Positions 28,535 through 37,333 of a stretch of 64,000 nucleotides of DNA are shown one piece after another. The translations under genes were made by a program, and so were the position numbers. The DNA comes from Wenyingzhuangia aestuarii (GTDB lineage Bacteria > Bacteroidota > Bacteroidia > Flavobacteriales > Flavobacteriaceae), in NCBI RefSeq assembly GCF_011927765.1, contig NZ_JAATJG010000001.1:282792-346791 (forward strand), written 5' to 3'. The number at the start of each line of letters is the position of its first letter. Within the stretch, counting starts at the first letter, position 1. Under the pieces are notes generated by a model that made no database searches, was not told the DNA's origin, and worked only from the letters and a program-made list of their open reading frames with translations.

Positions 28535-28924
28535 TTATTTTACTCTCTTGTTTGGGTCTTTTTGATAGCTTACAAATAAGTGAATCCATAGAACTCTAGA
28601 AAGTCTTAAGGTCCATGGAGCTAAGGTAAACAAACCTATGGCAATAGCCACAAGGCTTTCTCTCATGGTAAGTCCAAAAAACAATGTGCTAATTACATAA
28701 ATAGCAATAGCCAAACCAACACTTAGTCCGTAACCTACATACATAGCTCCGTAAAAAAAAGAAGGTTCTCTCATGTACTTTAAGTTGCATTTTGGGCAGT
28801 GAGTTTTAGTAATTGTAGTTTTTAAAACATTAAAAGAAAATTTGTTTTCAAAAAACGCTCCTTCTCTACATTGTGGACATTTAGAAGTAAATATGCTATA
28901 TAGTTTGCTTTTATTTGTAGACAT
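28535..28924 (-). CDS. DUF983 family protein
   Basis: 129 aa. Two CxxC pairs (CPQC and CPKC) suggest a small zinc ribbon. Two transmembrane helices follow (YVGYGLSVGLAIAIYVIS and ESLVAIAIGLFTLAPW). Typical of DUF983, a membrane family of unknown function. Confidence 0.88.
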   Translation of the reverse strand: MSTNKSKLYSIFTSKCPQCREGAFFENKFSFNVLKTTITKTHCPKCNLKYMREPSFFYGAMYVGYGLSVGLAIAIYVISTLFFGLTMRESLVAIAIGLFTLAPWTLRLSRVLWIHLFVSYQKDPNKRVK

Positions 28925-28941
28925 GGTCTATTTATTTATGG

Positions 28942-28949
28942 TATTTTTG
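28942..28949 (+). promoter_or_regulatory. Promoter -7 box for the ABC-F gene
   Basis: TATTTTTG on plus, about 93 bp before the ATG at 29043. It faces the DUF983 promoter (28998-29005, minus), so the two 5' leaders would overlap as antisense RNAs over roughly 40 bp. Confidence 0.5.
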
Positions 28950-28997
28950 CGGAACCTTTAAAAAAAGGAAATGCATTAAGGTTCTAGTTGTTACAAG

Positions 28998-29005
28998 CAA
29001 ATATA
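28998..29005 (-). promoter_or_regulatory. Promoter -7 box for the DUF983 gene
   Basis: The minus strand reads TATATTTG, matching TAnnTTTG, about 74 bp upstream of the start codon. Confidence 0.5.
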
Positions 29006-29042
29006 GTTCCAATTTAATAGATATAAGCAACAAAAGTTACAT

Positions 29043-30962
29043 ATGGTTAACGTACATAATTTAACAGTTACATTTAATGGTGAAGATCTTTTTTCGGGAA
29101 TAACTTTTAAGTTAGAAAAAGGAAATAGAGTAGGATTGGTAGGTAAAAACGGAGCAGGAAAATCTACACTATTAAAAGTATTGTCTAAAGATATTCCTAG
29201 TGATGGAGGTACCTTAGCTTTTGATAAAGATATTCAGATTGGTTTTTTACGTCAGGATATAGATTTTATTCCGGGCAGAACTATTTTAGAAGAGGCTTAT
29301 CAAGCTTTTGAAGAAATAAAACAAATTGAAGTTGAATTAGAACAAATTAATACGGAATTAGCAGAACGTACCGATTATGAAAGCGAATATTATGTAGAAT
29401 TAATGCATAGTTTGGAAGAAAAAACAACTCGTTATGAGTTGTTAGGGGGATACAATTACCAAGGAGAAACCGAAAAGATTTTACAAGGATTAGGTTTTAA
29501 TAGAGAAGATTTTGGAAAGTTAACCGATACCTTTTCTGGAGGATGGAGAATGCGTATTGAATTGGCCAAATTGCTATTGCAACAAAACGATATTTTGTTG
29601 TTAGATGAGCCTACCAACCACTTAGATATTGAATCTATTATTTGGTTAGAAAACTTTTTAAGAGGATATGCTGGAGCCGTGGTTTTAGTGTCTCACGATA
29701 AAATGTTTTTGGATAATGTAACCAACCGAACTATAGAAATTTCTTTAGGTCAGATTTATGACTATAAAAAACCGTATTCAGAGTTTTTATTGTTGAGAGA
29801 TGAGATTAGAGAAAAGCAATTGCAGGCTCAAAAAAATCAAGAAAAAGAAATAAAAGCCAAAGAAGAGTTAATAGAGCGTTTTAGATACAAGGCTACTAAA
29901 GCTTCTTTAGCACAATCGTTAATTAAACAGTTAGATAAAGTTCAGCGTATTGAGGTAGATGGAGAAGACAATGCGGTTATGAATGTTCGTTTTCCATTGT
30001 CTAAAGAGCCAGGGAAAATTGTGGTAGAGGCCGAAAAATTATCTAAAAGTTACGGAAATAAACACGTGCTGTCTAATGTAGAATTGATGATTGAACGTGG
30101 TTCTAAAATTGCATTTGTAGGTCAAAACGGTCAAGGAAAATCAACCTTAGCTAAAATGATGGTGGGTGACACAGATTATTCAGGTCATTTAAAATTAGGA
30201 CACAATGTAGAAATTGGATATTTCGCTCAGAATCAGGCAGAACATTTAGATGGTGAAGTTACCTTGTTAGAAACCATGGAAAATGCTGCTAACGATGGAA
30301 ACAGAGCTAAGGTAAGAGACATGTTAGGTTCTTTTTTATTTAGAGGTGATGATGTAGATAAAAAAGTAAAAGTATTGTCTGGGGGAGAAAGAAACCGATT
30401 GGCTTTGTGTAAAATGTTATTAGAACCTTTTAATGTTTTAATCATGGATGAGCCTACCAACCACTTAGATATTGCTTCTAAAAATGTACTAAAAAAAGCC
30501 TTGGAAAATTTTGAAGGAACGTTGATTTTAGTTTCTCACGATAGAGATTTTTTACAAGGTTTAACTGAAAAAGTATTCTACTTTAAAGACAAAGTGATTA
30601 AGGAATATTTAGGGGATTTAGATTATTTCTTAGCAGAGCATAAGTTAGAAGATATGCGTGCTGCAGAAATGAAAACCGTAGTTGAAACGGAAAAACCTGT
30701 GGAGAAAAAAGCGGGAAAATTAAGTAGAGAAGAAGAAAAGGAATTAAAGAGAATTAAAAACAGATTTAGCAAAGTAGAAAGATCTATTGCGGATTTGGAA
30801 AAAGAAATAAAAAAGTTAGACAATCAACTGGCAGAAGATTACGAGAAACACGCTGCTGATGGAACTTTCTTTGAAAAATACCAAGCTAAAAAAGACGAGC
30901 TAGATGCTTTAATGGAAGAACTGTTTGAGTTGGATGATGAAATTTCAACCAAAGAAGGATAG
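29043..30962 (+). CDS. ABC-F family ATPase
   Basis: 639 aa soluble protein with two ABC domains and no transmembrane segments. Walker A motifs are GKNGAGKST and GQNGQGKST, signatures FSGGWRMRIEL and LSGGERNRLAL, and both Walker B regions read LLDEPTNHLDI or IMDEPTNHLDI. A charged linker joins the domains, and a C-terminal coiled coil (residues about 560-639) resembles Uup. ABC-F proteins act on the ribosome E site; the subfamily is not certain. Confidence 0.93.
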   Translation: MVNVHNLTVTFNGEDLFSGITFKLEKGNRVGLVGKNGAGKSTLLKVLSKDIPSDGGTLAFDKDIQIGFLRQDIDFIPGRTILEEAYQAFEEIKQIEVELEQINTELAERTDYESEYYVELMHSLEEKTTRYELLGGYNYQGETEKILQGLGFNREDFGKLTDTFSGGWRMRIELAKLLLQQNDILLLDEPTNHLDIESIIWLENFLRGYAGAVVLVSHDKMFLDNVTNRTIEISLGQIYDYKKPYSEFLLLRDEIREKQLQAQKNQEKEIKAKEELIERFRYKATKASLAQSLIKQLDKVQRIEVDGEDNAVMNVRFPLSKEPGKIVVEAEKLSKSYGNKHVLSNVELMIERGSKIAFVGQNGQGKSTLAKMMVGDTDYSGHLKLGHNVEIGYFAQNQAEHLDGEVTLLETMENAANDGNRAKVRDMLGSFLFRGDDVDKKVKVLSGGERNRLALCKMLLEPFNVLIMDEPTNHLDIASKNVLKKALENFEGTLILVSHDRDFLQGLTEKVFYFKDKVIKEYLGDLDYFLAEHKLEDMRAAEMKTVVETEKPVEKKAGKLSREEEKELKRIKNRFSKVERSIADLEKEIKKLDNQLAEDYEKHAADGTFFEKYQAKKDELDALMEELFELDDEISTKEG

Positions 30963-30971
30963 TTAATATGT

Positions 30972-31018
30972 TCTCTACTCCGCTCGAACACCATCAAGGT
31001 CATCGAGCGGAGTAGAGA
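30972..31018. repeat. REP-like inverted repeat with 16-bp arms
   Basis: TCTCTACTCCGCTCGA (30972-30987) is a perfect inverted repeat of TCGAGCGGAGTAGAGA (31003-31018). The intervening bases can add an ACC/GGT inner pairing. There is no T-run, so it is not a canonical terminator. The right arm aligns with a sequence at 41485-41503. Confidence 0.8.
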
Positions 31019-31034
31019 TGTAAATACAAAATTT

Positions 31035-31952
31035 ATGATTTCTCAAAACATACAAATCAACCTTCCTCTTTTACAAGAAAAAGAAGTAGTGCTGTATGTA
31101 AAAAGAGAAGATCTATTGCACCCTTTTATTTCCGGGAACAAATTCAGAAAATTAAAATACAATTTAGCAGAAGCTAAAAAACAAAAGAAAGAAGCTTTAC
31201 TCACTTTTGGGGGGGCATATTCTAATCATATATTGGCTACTGCTGCTGCGGGAAAAGAATTTGGCTTTAACACCATTGGAGTTATTCGGGGTGAAGAATT
31301 GGGAGCTAATTTGCAAAAAACGCTCACTCAAAATCCAACTTTACGTCAAGCACATGCGTTTGGTATGGAGTTTTTGTTTGTTTCTCGTTCGGATTATCAA
31401 CAAAAAAAAGAGTCTGATTTTTTAGCAAAATTAGAGCACCAATATCCCAATAGTTATTTTGTTCCCGAAGGAGGAACAAATAATTTGGCAATCAAAGGCT
31501 GTGAAGAAATTTTATCAGAAAAAGATAAAGAATTTACACATGTTTGCTGCGCTATGGGAACAGGAGGAACCGTTACGGGAATTATAAACAGCAGTAACAT
31601 TCATCAAAATATTTTAGTCTTTCCTGCGTTAAAAGGAAGTTGGATTCAAGATGAAATTAATAGTTTACAGCCCAATAAAGAAAATTGGAAAATGGTTTCG
31701 GACTATCATTTTGGTGGCTATGGAAAAATATCCGACGAATTAATTACTTTTATCAATCAGTTTAAAGAAGAAACGAGTATTCCTTTAGATCCTATTTACA
31801 CAGGAAAAATGATGTTTGGTTTGTTAAAAATGATTGTCAATCATCAATTTAAAAAAGGAAGTACAATTTTAGCAATTCATACAGGAGGACTTCAGGGAAT
31901 TGAAGGAATGAATGTATTGTTAAAACAAAAAAACAAACAAATTATTTTATGA
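31035..31952 (+). CDS. PLP-dependent D-cysteine desulfhydrase / ACC deaminase-like enzyme
   Basis: 305 aa fold-type II PLP enzyme. SGNKFRKLKYNL contains the expected Schiff-base Lys. TFGGAYSNHILATAAAGKEFG is the substrate-contact region and CAMGTGGTVTGII the phosphate-binding loop. The family includes D-cysteine desulfhydrases and ACC deaminases; which activity applies cannot be told by eye. The 3' end overlaps the glucosaminidase gene by 4 bp (ATGA). Confidence 0.88.
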   Translation: MISQNIQINLPLLQEKEVVLYVKREDLLHPFISGNKFRKLKYNLAEAKKQKKEALLTFGGAYSNHILATAAAGKEFGFNTIGVIRGEELGANLQKTLTQNPTLRQAHAFGMEFLFVSRSDYQQKKESDFLAKLEHQYPNSYFVPEGGTNNLAIKGCEEILSEKDKEFTHVCCAMGTGGTVTGIINSSNIHQNILVFPALKGSWIQDEINSLQPNKENWKMVSDYHFGGYGKISDELITFINQFKEETSIPLDPIYTGKMMFGLLKMIVNHQFKKGSTILAIHTGGLQGIEGMNVLLKQKNKQIIL

Positions 31953-32983
31953 GGAAATTTTTAGTTTTAGGAGTTGTATTGTTGGTAATTTCTTGTGGGT
32001 CTAGTAAAAAAGTAACACAAAAAAGCAATGCCAAAAACATAAATACTCGTCAGGAAGTAATGGTGGTTCCTAGCAAAGAAGCTTTAAAAGAAGTAGAAAA
32101 GGCAGTTAAAGAAACTAAAAAAGATGCACATAGTAATTTAAACGAAACAACCTTGGCTTACATAGCGCAATACGCTCCCTTGGCTATGGATGAAATGCGA
32201 AAATTTAAAATTCCTGCAAGTATTACTTTAGCTCAAGGAATTTTAGAATCGGGAAGTGGAAAAAGTCAGTTGTCGGCAAAATCCAATAACCATTTTGGAA
32301 TTAAATGTCACACAGGTTGGAAAGGAGAAAAGGTATATCATGATGATGATGCCAAAGGAGAGTGCTTTAGAAAATATCAATATCCAGCAACTTCGTATCA
32401 AGATCATTCTTTGTTCTTAACCACTCGTTTTAGATATGCAAGTTTGTTTAAACTTAAAAAAGATGATTATAAATCTTGGGCTAAAGGTTTAAAAAAAGCA
32501 GGTTATGCTACCGATCCAAAATACCCAAACAAGCTGGTTGCTTTTATTGAAAAATACGAATTGTATAAGTACGATAAAATGGTGTTAAAAGGAAAAATAG
32601 ATACAGACCATTTAACTCAAAAAGCCGAAGTAGCAGAAATTGTAGACGATTTAAAACATGAAGCTAAGAGAAGAAAAAAACTAAATAGAAAAGGAGTACA
32701 CACCGTAAAAAATGAGGATACTTTGTATTCTATTTCTAGAGAATACAACATTTCTGTAGAGGAACTAAAAGCTTTAAATAATTTATCAGATCATATCATT
32801 CATAAAGGAGATGAATTAAAATTAAGAAGCAATGCAAAAAGAGAACATTATCATACGGTAGAGAAAAAAGAAACTTTATATTCTATTTCTAAGGAATACG
32901 ATACAACGGTAGAGGAGTTGAAAAAGATGAATAATTTAAGAACAAATGATTTATCAATAGGTCAGGAGTTAAGAGTGGAGTAG
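31949..32983 (+). CDS. Glucosaminidase lipoprotein with two LysM domains
   Basis: 344 aa. Lipobox VISC (MRKFLVLGVVLLVISCGSS). A GH73-type glucosaminidase domain (about 70-200) has the catalytic-region ASITLAQGILESGSGKSQLS and NNHFGIKCH. Two C-terminal LysM domains (HTVKNEDTLYSISREYNIS and HTVEKKETLYSISKEYDTT) would bind peptidoglycan. Predicted to act on glycan strands from the outer membrane's inner face. Translationally coupled to the upstream PLP enzyme gene, which may reflect only compact packing. Confidence 0.92.
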   Translation: MRKFLVLGVVLLVISCGSSKKVTQKSNAKNINTRQEVMVVPSKEALKEVEKAVKETKKDAHSNLNETTLAYIAQYAPLAMDEMRKFKIPASITLAQGILESGSGKSQLSAKSNNHFGIKCHTGWKGEKVYHDDDAKGECFRKYQYPATSYQDHSLFLTTRFRYASLFKLKKDDYKSWAKGLKKAGYATDPKYPNKLVAFIEKYELYKYDKMVLKGKIDTDHLTQKAEVAEIVDDLKHEAKRRKKLNRKGVHTVKNEDTLYSISREYNISVEELKALNNLSDHIIHKGDELKLRSNAKREHYHTVEKKETLYSISKEYDTTVEELKKMNNLRTNDLSIGQELRVE

Positions 32984-33002
32984 TTTTTACGTATATAATT
33001 TA

Positions 33003-33045
33003 ACATCCATAGTTAAACAATATTTGTTTTTATGGGTGTTTTTTT
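33003..33045 (+). terminator. Terminator after the glucosaminidase gene
   Basis: ACATCCATA (33003-33011) pairs with TATGGGTGT (33031-33039, one G-T pair) and an inner AAACAA/TTGTTT stem continues it. A run of T follows. Confidence 0.75.
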
Positions 33046-33051
33046 ATTTCC

Positions 33052-33088
33052 AAACATTCAAATGCAACATTGTTGCATTTGAATGTTT
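33052..33088. promoter_or_regulatory. Perfect 37-bp palindromic operator (Fur/Zur-like)
   Basis: Arms of 18 bp (33052-33069 and 33071-33088) are perfectly complementary around a single central T; the core reads TGCAACATTGTTGCA. It overlaps the -33 region of the promoter at 33095-33102, so a bound protein should repress. The downstream gene looks like a zinc chaperone, so a zinc-responsive Fur-family repressor is the natural candidate. That is inference; the motif itself is seen directly. Confidence 0.75.
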
Positions 33089-33094
33089 TTATTT

Positions 33095-33102
33095 TATATT
33101 TG
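33095..33102 (+). promoter_or_regulatory. Promoter -7 box for the AztD-like gene
   Basis: TATATTTG matches TAnnTTTG. A TTG at 33070-33072, the centre of the palindrome, is placed 22 bp upstream and could serve as the -33 element. Confidence 0.6.
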
Positions 33103-33126
33103 CCGTGTATTTATAAAAAAATAAAA

Positions 33127-34338
33127 ATGAAATCTTTTAAAATTTTAGGCTACGCGCTAGCCATTTCTACAATGTTATCTTGTTCAGATGATGAAAACGG
33201 AATCACTGAAAAAACAATTCTTGAAGAAGAAAACACAGCTTTGTTAATTTCTGATGTCAATTCAACAAAGTTAAATCTTTTAAAACCTTTTGATAAAACG
33301 GTTCAGAGTTTTGAGGCTAGTTATAGTGGAGGAAGTGTTTATGTAACGGAGTCAGGTAGCTATGGTGTTATTACGCATAGAGATCATAACTTTACAGAAA
33401 CCTTTAGTTTGGGTGGAGAAATTCCTCACGGAGACCATAGTCACAATCTTGGAGAAGTAGGAATGGGAGCTATTAGTTTTGAGAGTGAAAAACCTACACA
33501 TTTTAAATCTGAGCAGGGGTTTGTACTTGTTTATAATGATGGAGATGCTACTTTAAACTTATTTAATGAAAACAGTATTCATAACAATGCTTCTCTGGTA
33601 AGGTCTATAGGTACAGGTTCTGTTGCTCATCATGGAGCTATGGTTGTTTTTAACAATGGAACAATTGCGGTTACAGCATTGGGTAATGGTGTTGGATTGC
33701 CAGAAAAAGTGCAGATAATAAATCAAAGTGGAGAGGTAGTTTATGGAGGTGAATCAAGCGTTGTCACTTCTGGAATTCATGGAAGTGCCGGAAATGGAAC
33801 GGTGGCTGTTTTTGGTTCTAACACAGGTGTTTTGGTTGTAAAAAGTACTGGAGAGCAAAGCTTGATTGATTATCCTAATGATTTTGAAGAGAATGTGTGG
33901 TTTGGGAGTTTGTTAAGTACCAATGTTGCTAATGTATTTGTTGGGTATACAGCTAGTAAAGGAGTTTATTTTATAAATATAGATAGCAAAAAAATAACTC
34001 CTGTTTTTGAAAACACAAACTTGTTTAAATGTATGATGTCAAAAGAAGGTGATCTTGTAGCAGGATTGTCTAAAGAAGGAAACTTTAGTGTTACAGATGT
34101 AGTTAGTGGAGTAGTACAATACCAGGGAAAATTAAATATTACTATGGATACAGAATCTACAGATCATGGTTCGGTAATTAGTAATATGGCCATAACAGAT
34201 AGTTTTCTATATATTTCTATTCCGTCAAATAAAAAAATAGTTCAAATAGACTTAGCGGATTTAACTATTCAAAATGAGTTTAATTTAGAAATTACACCTT
34301 ATCAGTTTCAAGTATTAAAACACGATTTGGATCACTAA
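33127..34338 (+). CDS. AztD-like zinc-chaperone lipoprotein
   Basis: 403 aa from the ATG at 33127; the longer in-frame ORF starts inside the operator. The lipobox is MLSC (MKSFKILGYALAISTMLSCSDDE). A His-rich loop (HRDHNF, then EIPHGDHSHNLGE) leads into a beta-propeller-like body with PTHFKSEQGFVLVYNDGDA, VAHHGAMVVF and SGIHGSAGNGTVAVFG. This order of motifs matches my memory of AztD, a periplasmic zinc metallochaperone serving an ABC importer in Paracoccus. No importer genes are adjacent. Assignment is by eye; confident on zinc or metal binding, less on partner. Confidence 0.75.
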   Translation: MKSFKILGYALAISTMLSCSDDENGITEKTILEEENTALLISDVNSTKLNLLKPFDKTVQSFEASYSGGSVYVTESGSYGVITHRDHNFTETFSLGGEIPHGDHSHNLGEVGMGAISFESEKPTHFKSEQGFVLVYNDGDATLNLFNENSIHNNASLVRSIGTGSVAHHGAMVVFNNGTIAVTALGNGVGLPEKVQIINQSGEVVYGGESSVVTSGIHGSAGNGTVAVFGSNTGVLVVKSTGEQSLIDYPNDFEENVWFGSLLSTNVANVFVGYTASKGVYFINIDSKKITPVFENTNLFKCMMSKEGDLVAGLSKEGNFSVTDVVSGVVQYQGKLNITMDTESTDHGSVISNMAITDSFLYISIPSNKKIVQIDLADLTIQNEFNLEITPYQFQVLKHDLDH

Positions 34339-34361
34339 ATAGATTAGAATCTTATTGTAAA

Positions 34362-34394
34362 AAAAGCCTCTTAAATTATTTTAAGAGGCTTTTT
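34362..34394. terminator. Terminator between convergent genes
   Basis: AAAAGCCTCTTAAA (34362-34375) pairs with TTTAAGAGGCTTTT around TTAT; A- and T-runs flank it on both sides. Confidence 0.85.
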
Positions 34395-34414
34395 CTGTTT
34401 GATAGCGATAGTAT

Positions 34415-34897
34415 TTAAGCAGCAGATTTATCACATTTCTGATCTCTTTTACCATTGCATCCTTTGTGGCCTTTTTTCTTGTGGCTAAACATTGCTTTTC
34501 TTTTTTGTCCATGTTTTTTATGCATTTCTTTCCAAGTAGCATATTGGTCTTTGTTTAAAATGTTTTTCATTTTATTTTGAAAAGCTTCTTGTTCTTCTAT
34601 GTGAGCCATAGCCATTTTAAACTTATCATCACTAGAAAGTATTTTTCTATCTTGCTTGTGTTCTCCTCTTTTAGATTTAAATTCAGCTTTTTTAGCTTCC
34701 ATTTTAGTTGCTTTATCAACCATGATAGGTGTAATCTTAGCAATTTGTTTAGAACTTAAATCTAAATCAATGCTTAGTTTTTTAATCATTAACTGAGTTT
34801 TTTGTTCGGTGCTTAATTCATTTTTTTGATGCTGTCTTTTTTGAGAAAAAACAGTTGATGAGATAATGAATACGGCTAATAAAAGTATTTTTTTCAT
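34415..34897 (-). CDS. Spy/CpxP-like periplasmic protein
   Basis: 160 aa. Signal peptide (MKKILLLAVFIISSTVFSQ), then a helical, Lys-rich protein with two LTxxQ-like motifs (LSSKQIAKI and LNKDQYATW), as in Spy and CpxP periplasmic chaperones. The C-terminus is very basic with HKKKGHKGCNGKRDQKC, where His and Cys could bind metal. No two-component partner adjoins it. Confidence 0.7.
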   Translation of the reverse strand: MKKILLLAVFIISSTVFSQKRQHQKNELSTEQKTQLMIKKLSIDLDLSSKQIAKITPIMVDKATKMEAKKAEFKSKRGEHKQDRKILSSDDKFKMAMAHIEEQEAFQNKMKNILNKDQYATWKEMHKKHGQKRKAMFSHKKKGHKGCNGKRDQKCDKSAA

Positions 34898-35026
34898 GAT
34901 ATAAGTTTTTAGAATTACTATTACTTTAGACCTTAGCTTTTTAAAAAAGTTTTAAAACCTTTAAGTTTTTGTGCTTATCAGCAAGTACTGTTTTGTTCTA
35001 AAGGCTTACAATTCACTTTTTCCCCG

Positions 35027-35034
35027 TATCTTTG
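35027..35034 (+). promoter_or_regulatory. Promoter -7 box for ygiQ, apparently leaderless
   Basis: TATCTTTG is followed by four bases (CGCT) and then the ATG at 35039, the same spacing as at 27067-27079. Confidence 0.5.
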
Positions 35035-35038
35035 CGCT

Positions 35039-37075
35039 ATGGAACAAGAGTTAAGACTATCAAGCTGGTTGCCAACCACTAAGAAAGAATGTAAGATTAG
35101 AGGATGGGATGAATTAGATGTAATTCTATTTAGTGGAGATGCCTATGTGGATCATCCATCATTTGGACCTGCAGTAATTGGTCGTTTGTTAGAGAGTTAC
35201 GGGTTACGTGTAGCTATTGTACCACAGCCAAGTGTTACAGATAACTTACAGGATTTTGAAAAACTAGGAAAGCCAAGATTGTTTTTTGGAGTGACTTCTG
35301 GGGTAATGGATTCTATGGTAAGTAACTACACAGCTAGTAAACGTAGAAGAGATAAAGATGCTTATACACCAAATGGAGATAAAGGTTTACGTCCTGATTA
35401 TGCCACTATTGTATATTCTAAAATTTTAAAAGAAAAATATCCAGATACTCCTGTATTAATTGGAGGGATAGAGGCTTCTTTAAGAAGAGTTACGCATTAT
35501 GATTATTGGTCCGATAAATTAAAGCCTAGTATTTTAAAAGAATCGGGTGCTGATATTTTGGTGTACGGAATGGGAGAGCAACCTTTAAAAGAGATTGTAA
35601 CTTTAATGCAAAAAGGAGTTCCGTTTAGTTCTTTAAAAACAATTAAGCAAACCGCTTATTTACAGCCTAAAGAGGAGCCTTTACAAAAAAATAAAAATTG
35701 GGTAGATAAAAGATTAAGCTCTCATGAAGCTTGTTTGGCAGATAAAAAAACATTTGCAGCCAATTTTAAAACCATAGAACAAGAATCTAATAAAACCTAC
35801 GGAGGTAGAATTTTACAAGATATAGATGATGAGGTTTTGGTTATCAATCCACCGTATCCAACCATGTTGGAAAAAGAGATAGATGCTTCTTTTGATTTGC
35901 CTTATACAAGGTTGCCACATCCAAAGTACAGCAAGCGTGGACCTATTCCTGCGTTTGAAATGATAAAGTTTTCTATCAACACGCATAGAGGCTGTTTTGG
36001 AGGATGTAGTTTTTGTACCATTTCGGCACATCAAGGAAAATTTATAGCTAGTAGAAGTAAAGAGTCTATTTTAAAAGAAGTAGATCAGGTAGCTAGTATG
36101 CCAGATTTTAAAGGGTATTTGTCTGATATTGGTGGGCCATCAGCCAATATGTATCAAATGAAAGGAAAGGTGCAAGAAATTTGCGACAAGTGTGTAGCTC
36201 CTTCTTGTATCAACCCAGTAATTTGTTCAAACTTAGATACTTCTCATGCTCCTATGACAGATTTGTATCAGGCAGTAGACAAGCATCCAAAAATTAAAAA
36301 ATCTTTTATTGGTTCTGGAATTCGTTACGATATGTTAGTGCCAGATTTTAATAAAAATGCAGATCCTCAGGAGTTAGAAGATTACACAGAAGAGGTAATT
36401 ACCAATCACGTATCGGGTCGTTTAAAAGTGGCTCCAGAACATACTTCAGATAAGGTTTTAAAGTTAATGCGTAAGCCATCGTTCTCAAACTTTCACGACT
36501 TTAAAAAGATTTTTGATAAAATCAATTTAAGAAAGAAGTTAAATCTGCAATTGATTCCTTATTTTATTTCAAGTCATCCACAGTCCGAAATTGAAGACAT
36601 GGCAAACATGGCTGCAGAAACTAAAGATATGGGATTCCAATTAGAGCAAGTACAAGGGTTTACACCAACACCTATGACAGTAGCTACGGTTATTTATTAT
36701 AGTGGATACCATCCTTATACTTTAGAAAAAATGGACACTCCTAAAACAGCTCAAGAAAAAGAAGAGCAACACCGATTTTTCTTTTGGTATAAAAAAGAAA
36801 ATCAAGCTTGGATTCGTAAATCGTTAACCAAAATAGGAAGACACGATTTGTTAAACAAGTTGTTACCTAAAGGAGGAACCAATACGTATAAAAAAGATTT
36901 TAAATCTAAAAATACTTTTGATGATACGGTAGATGTTCCTAAGGGAATCATTAATAAAAAATCCAAACCTACTAGAGGAAAAAGAAATCAAGATGGGTTT
37001 GTAAGTGTTTTAGATAAGAACAAAAAAACAGAAGAACCTTTTAAAAAGCGAAAGCCTAAAAAAAGAAGAAGATAG
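35039..37075 (+). CDS. YgiQ-family radical SAM protein
   Basis: 678 aa. An N-terminal B12-binding-like region (YVDHPSFGPAVIGRLLESYG, then GGIEASLRRVTHYDYW) precedes the radical SAM domain, whose 4Fe-4S motif is HRGCFGGCSFCTI (C-x3-C-x2-C). The C-terminal domain (QGFTPTPMTVATVIYYSG) is characteristic, followed by a basic, disordered tail (KKRKPKKRRR). YgiQ function is unknown despite wide conservation. Confidence 0.93.
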   Translation: MEQELRLSSWLPTTKKECKIRGWDELDVILFSGDAYVDHPSFGPAVIGRLLESYGLRVAIVPQPSVTDNLQDFEKLGKPRLFFGVTSGVMDSMVSNYTASKRRRDKDAYTPNGDKGLRPDYATIVYSKILKEKYPDTPVLIGGIEASLRRVTHYDYWSDKLKPSILKESGADILVYGMGEQPLKEIVTLMQKGVPFSSLKTIKQTAYLQPKEEPLQKNKNWVDKRLSSHEACLADKKTFAANFKTIEQESNKTYGGRILQDIDDEVLVINPPYPTMLEKEIDASFDLPYTRLPHPKYSKRGPIPAFEMIKFSINTHRGCFGGCSFCTISAHQGKFIASRSKESILKEVDQVASMPDFKGYLSDIGGPSANMYQMKGKVQEICDKCVAPSCINPVICSNLDTSHAPMTDLYQAVDKHPKIKKSFIGSGIRYDMLVPDFNKNADPQELEDYTEEVITNHVSGRLKVAPEHTSDKVLKLMRKPSFSNFHDFKKIFDKINLRKKLNLQLIPYFISSHPQSEIEDMANMAAETKDMGFQLEQVQGFTPTPMTVATVIYYSGYHPYTLEKMDTPKTAQEKEEQHRFFFWYKKENQAWIRKSLTKIGRHDLLNKLLPKGGTNTYKKDFKSKNTFDDTVDVPKGIINKKSKPTRGKRNQDGFVSVLDKNKKTEEPFKKRKPKKRRR

Positions 37076-37080
37076 AAAGA

Positions 37081-37112
37081 ATGCTTTGTGAATATCACAA
37101 GGCATTTTTTTT
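37081..37112 (+). terminator. Terminator after ygiQ
   Basis: ATGCTTTGTGA (37081-37091) pairs with TCACAAGGCAT (37095-37105) with one G-T pair, and a T-run follows. Confidence 0.85.
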
Positions 37113-37188
37113 CGACTTTTTTTAAATGAGAATTAAACCTTTTGTATCTGTTTGGGTCTTAGAATAGATTACAAAGTTTTTTGGTTAG

Positions 37189-37277
37189 TAAATTTGTAAT
37201 TTTTTAATCATACTTAAGATAATTGATTAAAGATTTGGTTAGTTTAAAGCTCCTAGCATTTGTTAGGAGCTTTTTTT
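37189..37277 (+). ncRNA. Candidate short leader or small RNA ending in an intrinsic terminator
   Basis: A TAAATTTG box (37189-37196) is followed about 50 bp later by a terminator hairpin: AAAGCTCCTA (37246-37255) pairs with TAGGAGCTTT (37264-37273) and a T-run follows. No ORF lies between, and the preceding ygiQ terminator is more than 130 bp upstream. It is either a small RNA of about 75 nt or an attenuator in front of the MscS gene. Confidence 0.4.
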
Positions 37278-37333
37278 ATTGTAATCAGAAGCAAATGGCT
37301 ATTTTTGAATATCTAAAAATAGACCCATTGATT

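Noticed and set aside
33070-33126. N-terminal extension of the AztD-like protein
   Set aside because: It starts inside the palindromic operator and upstream of the promoter; the ATG at 33127 gives a normal lipoprotein signal.
37223-37333. N-terminal extension of the MscS protein
   Set aside because: The extension runs through an intrinsic terminator hairpin and hides the signal peptide that begins at 37334.
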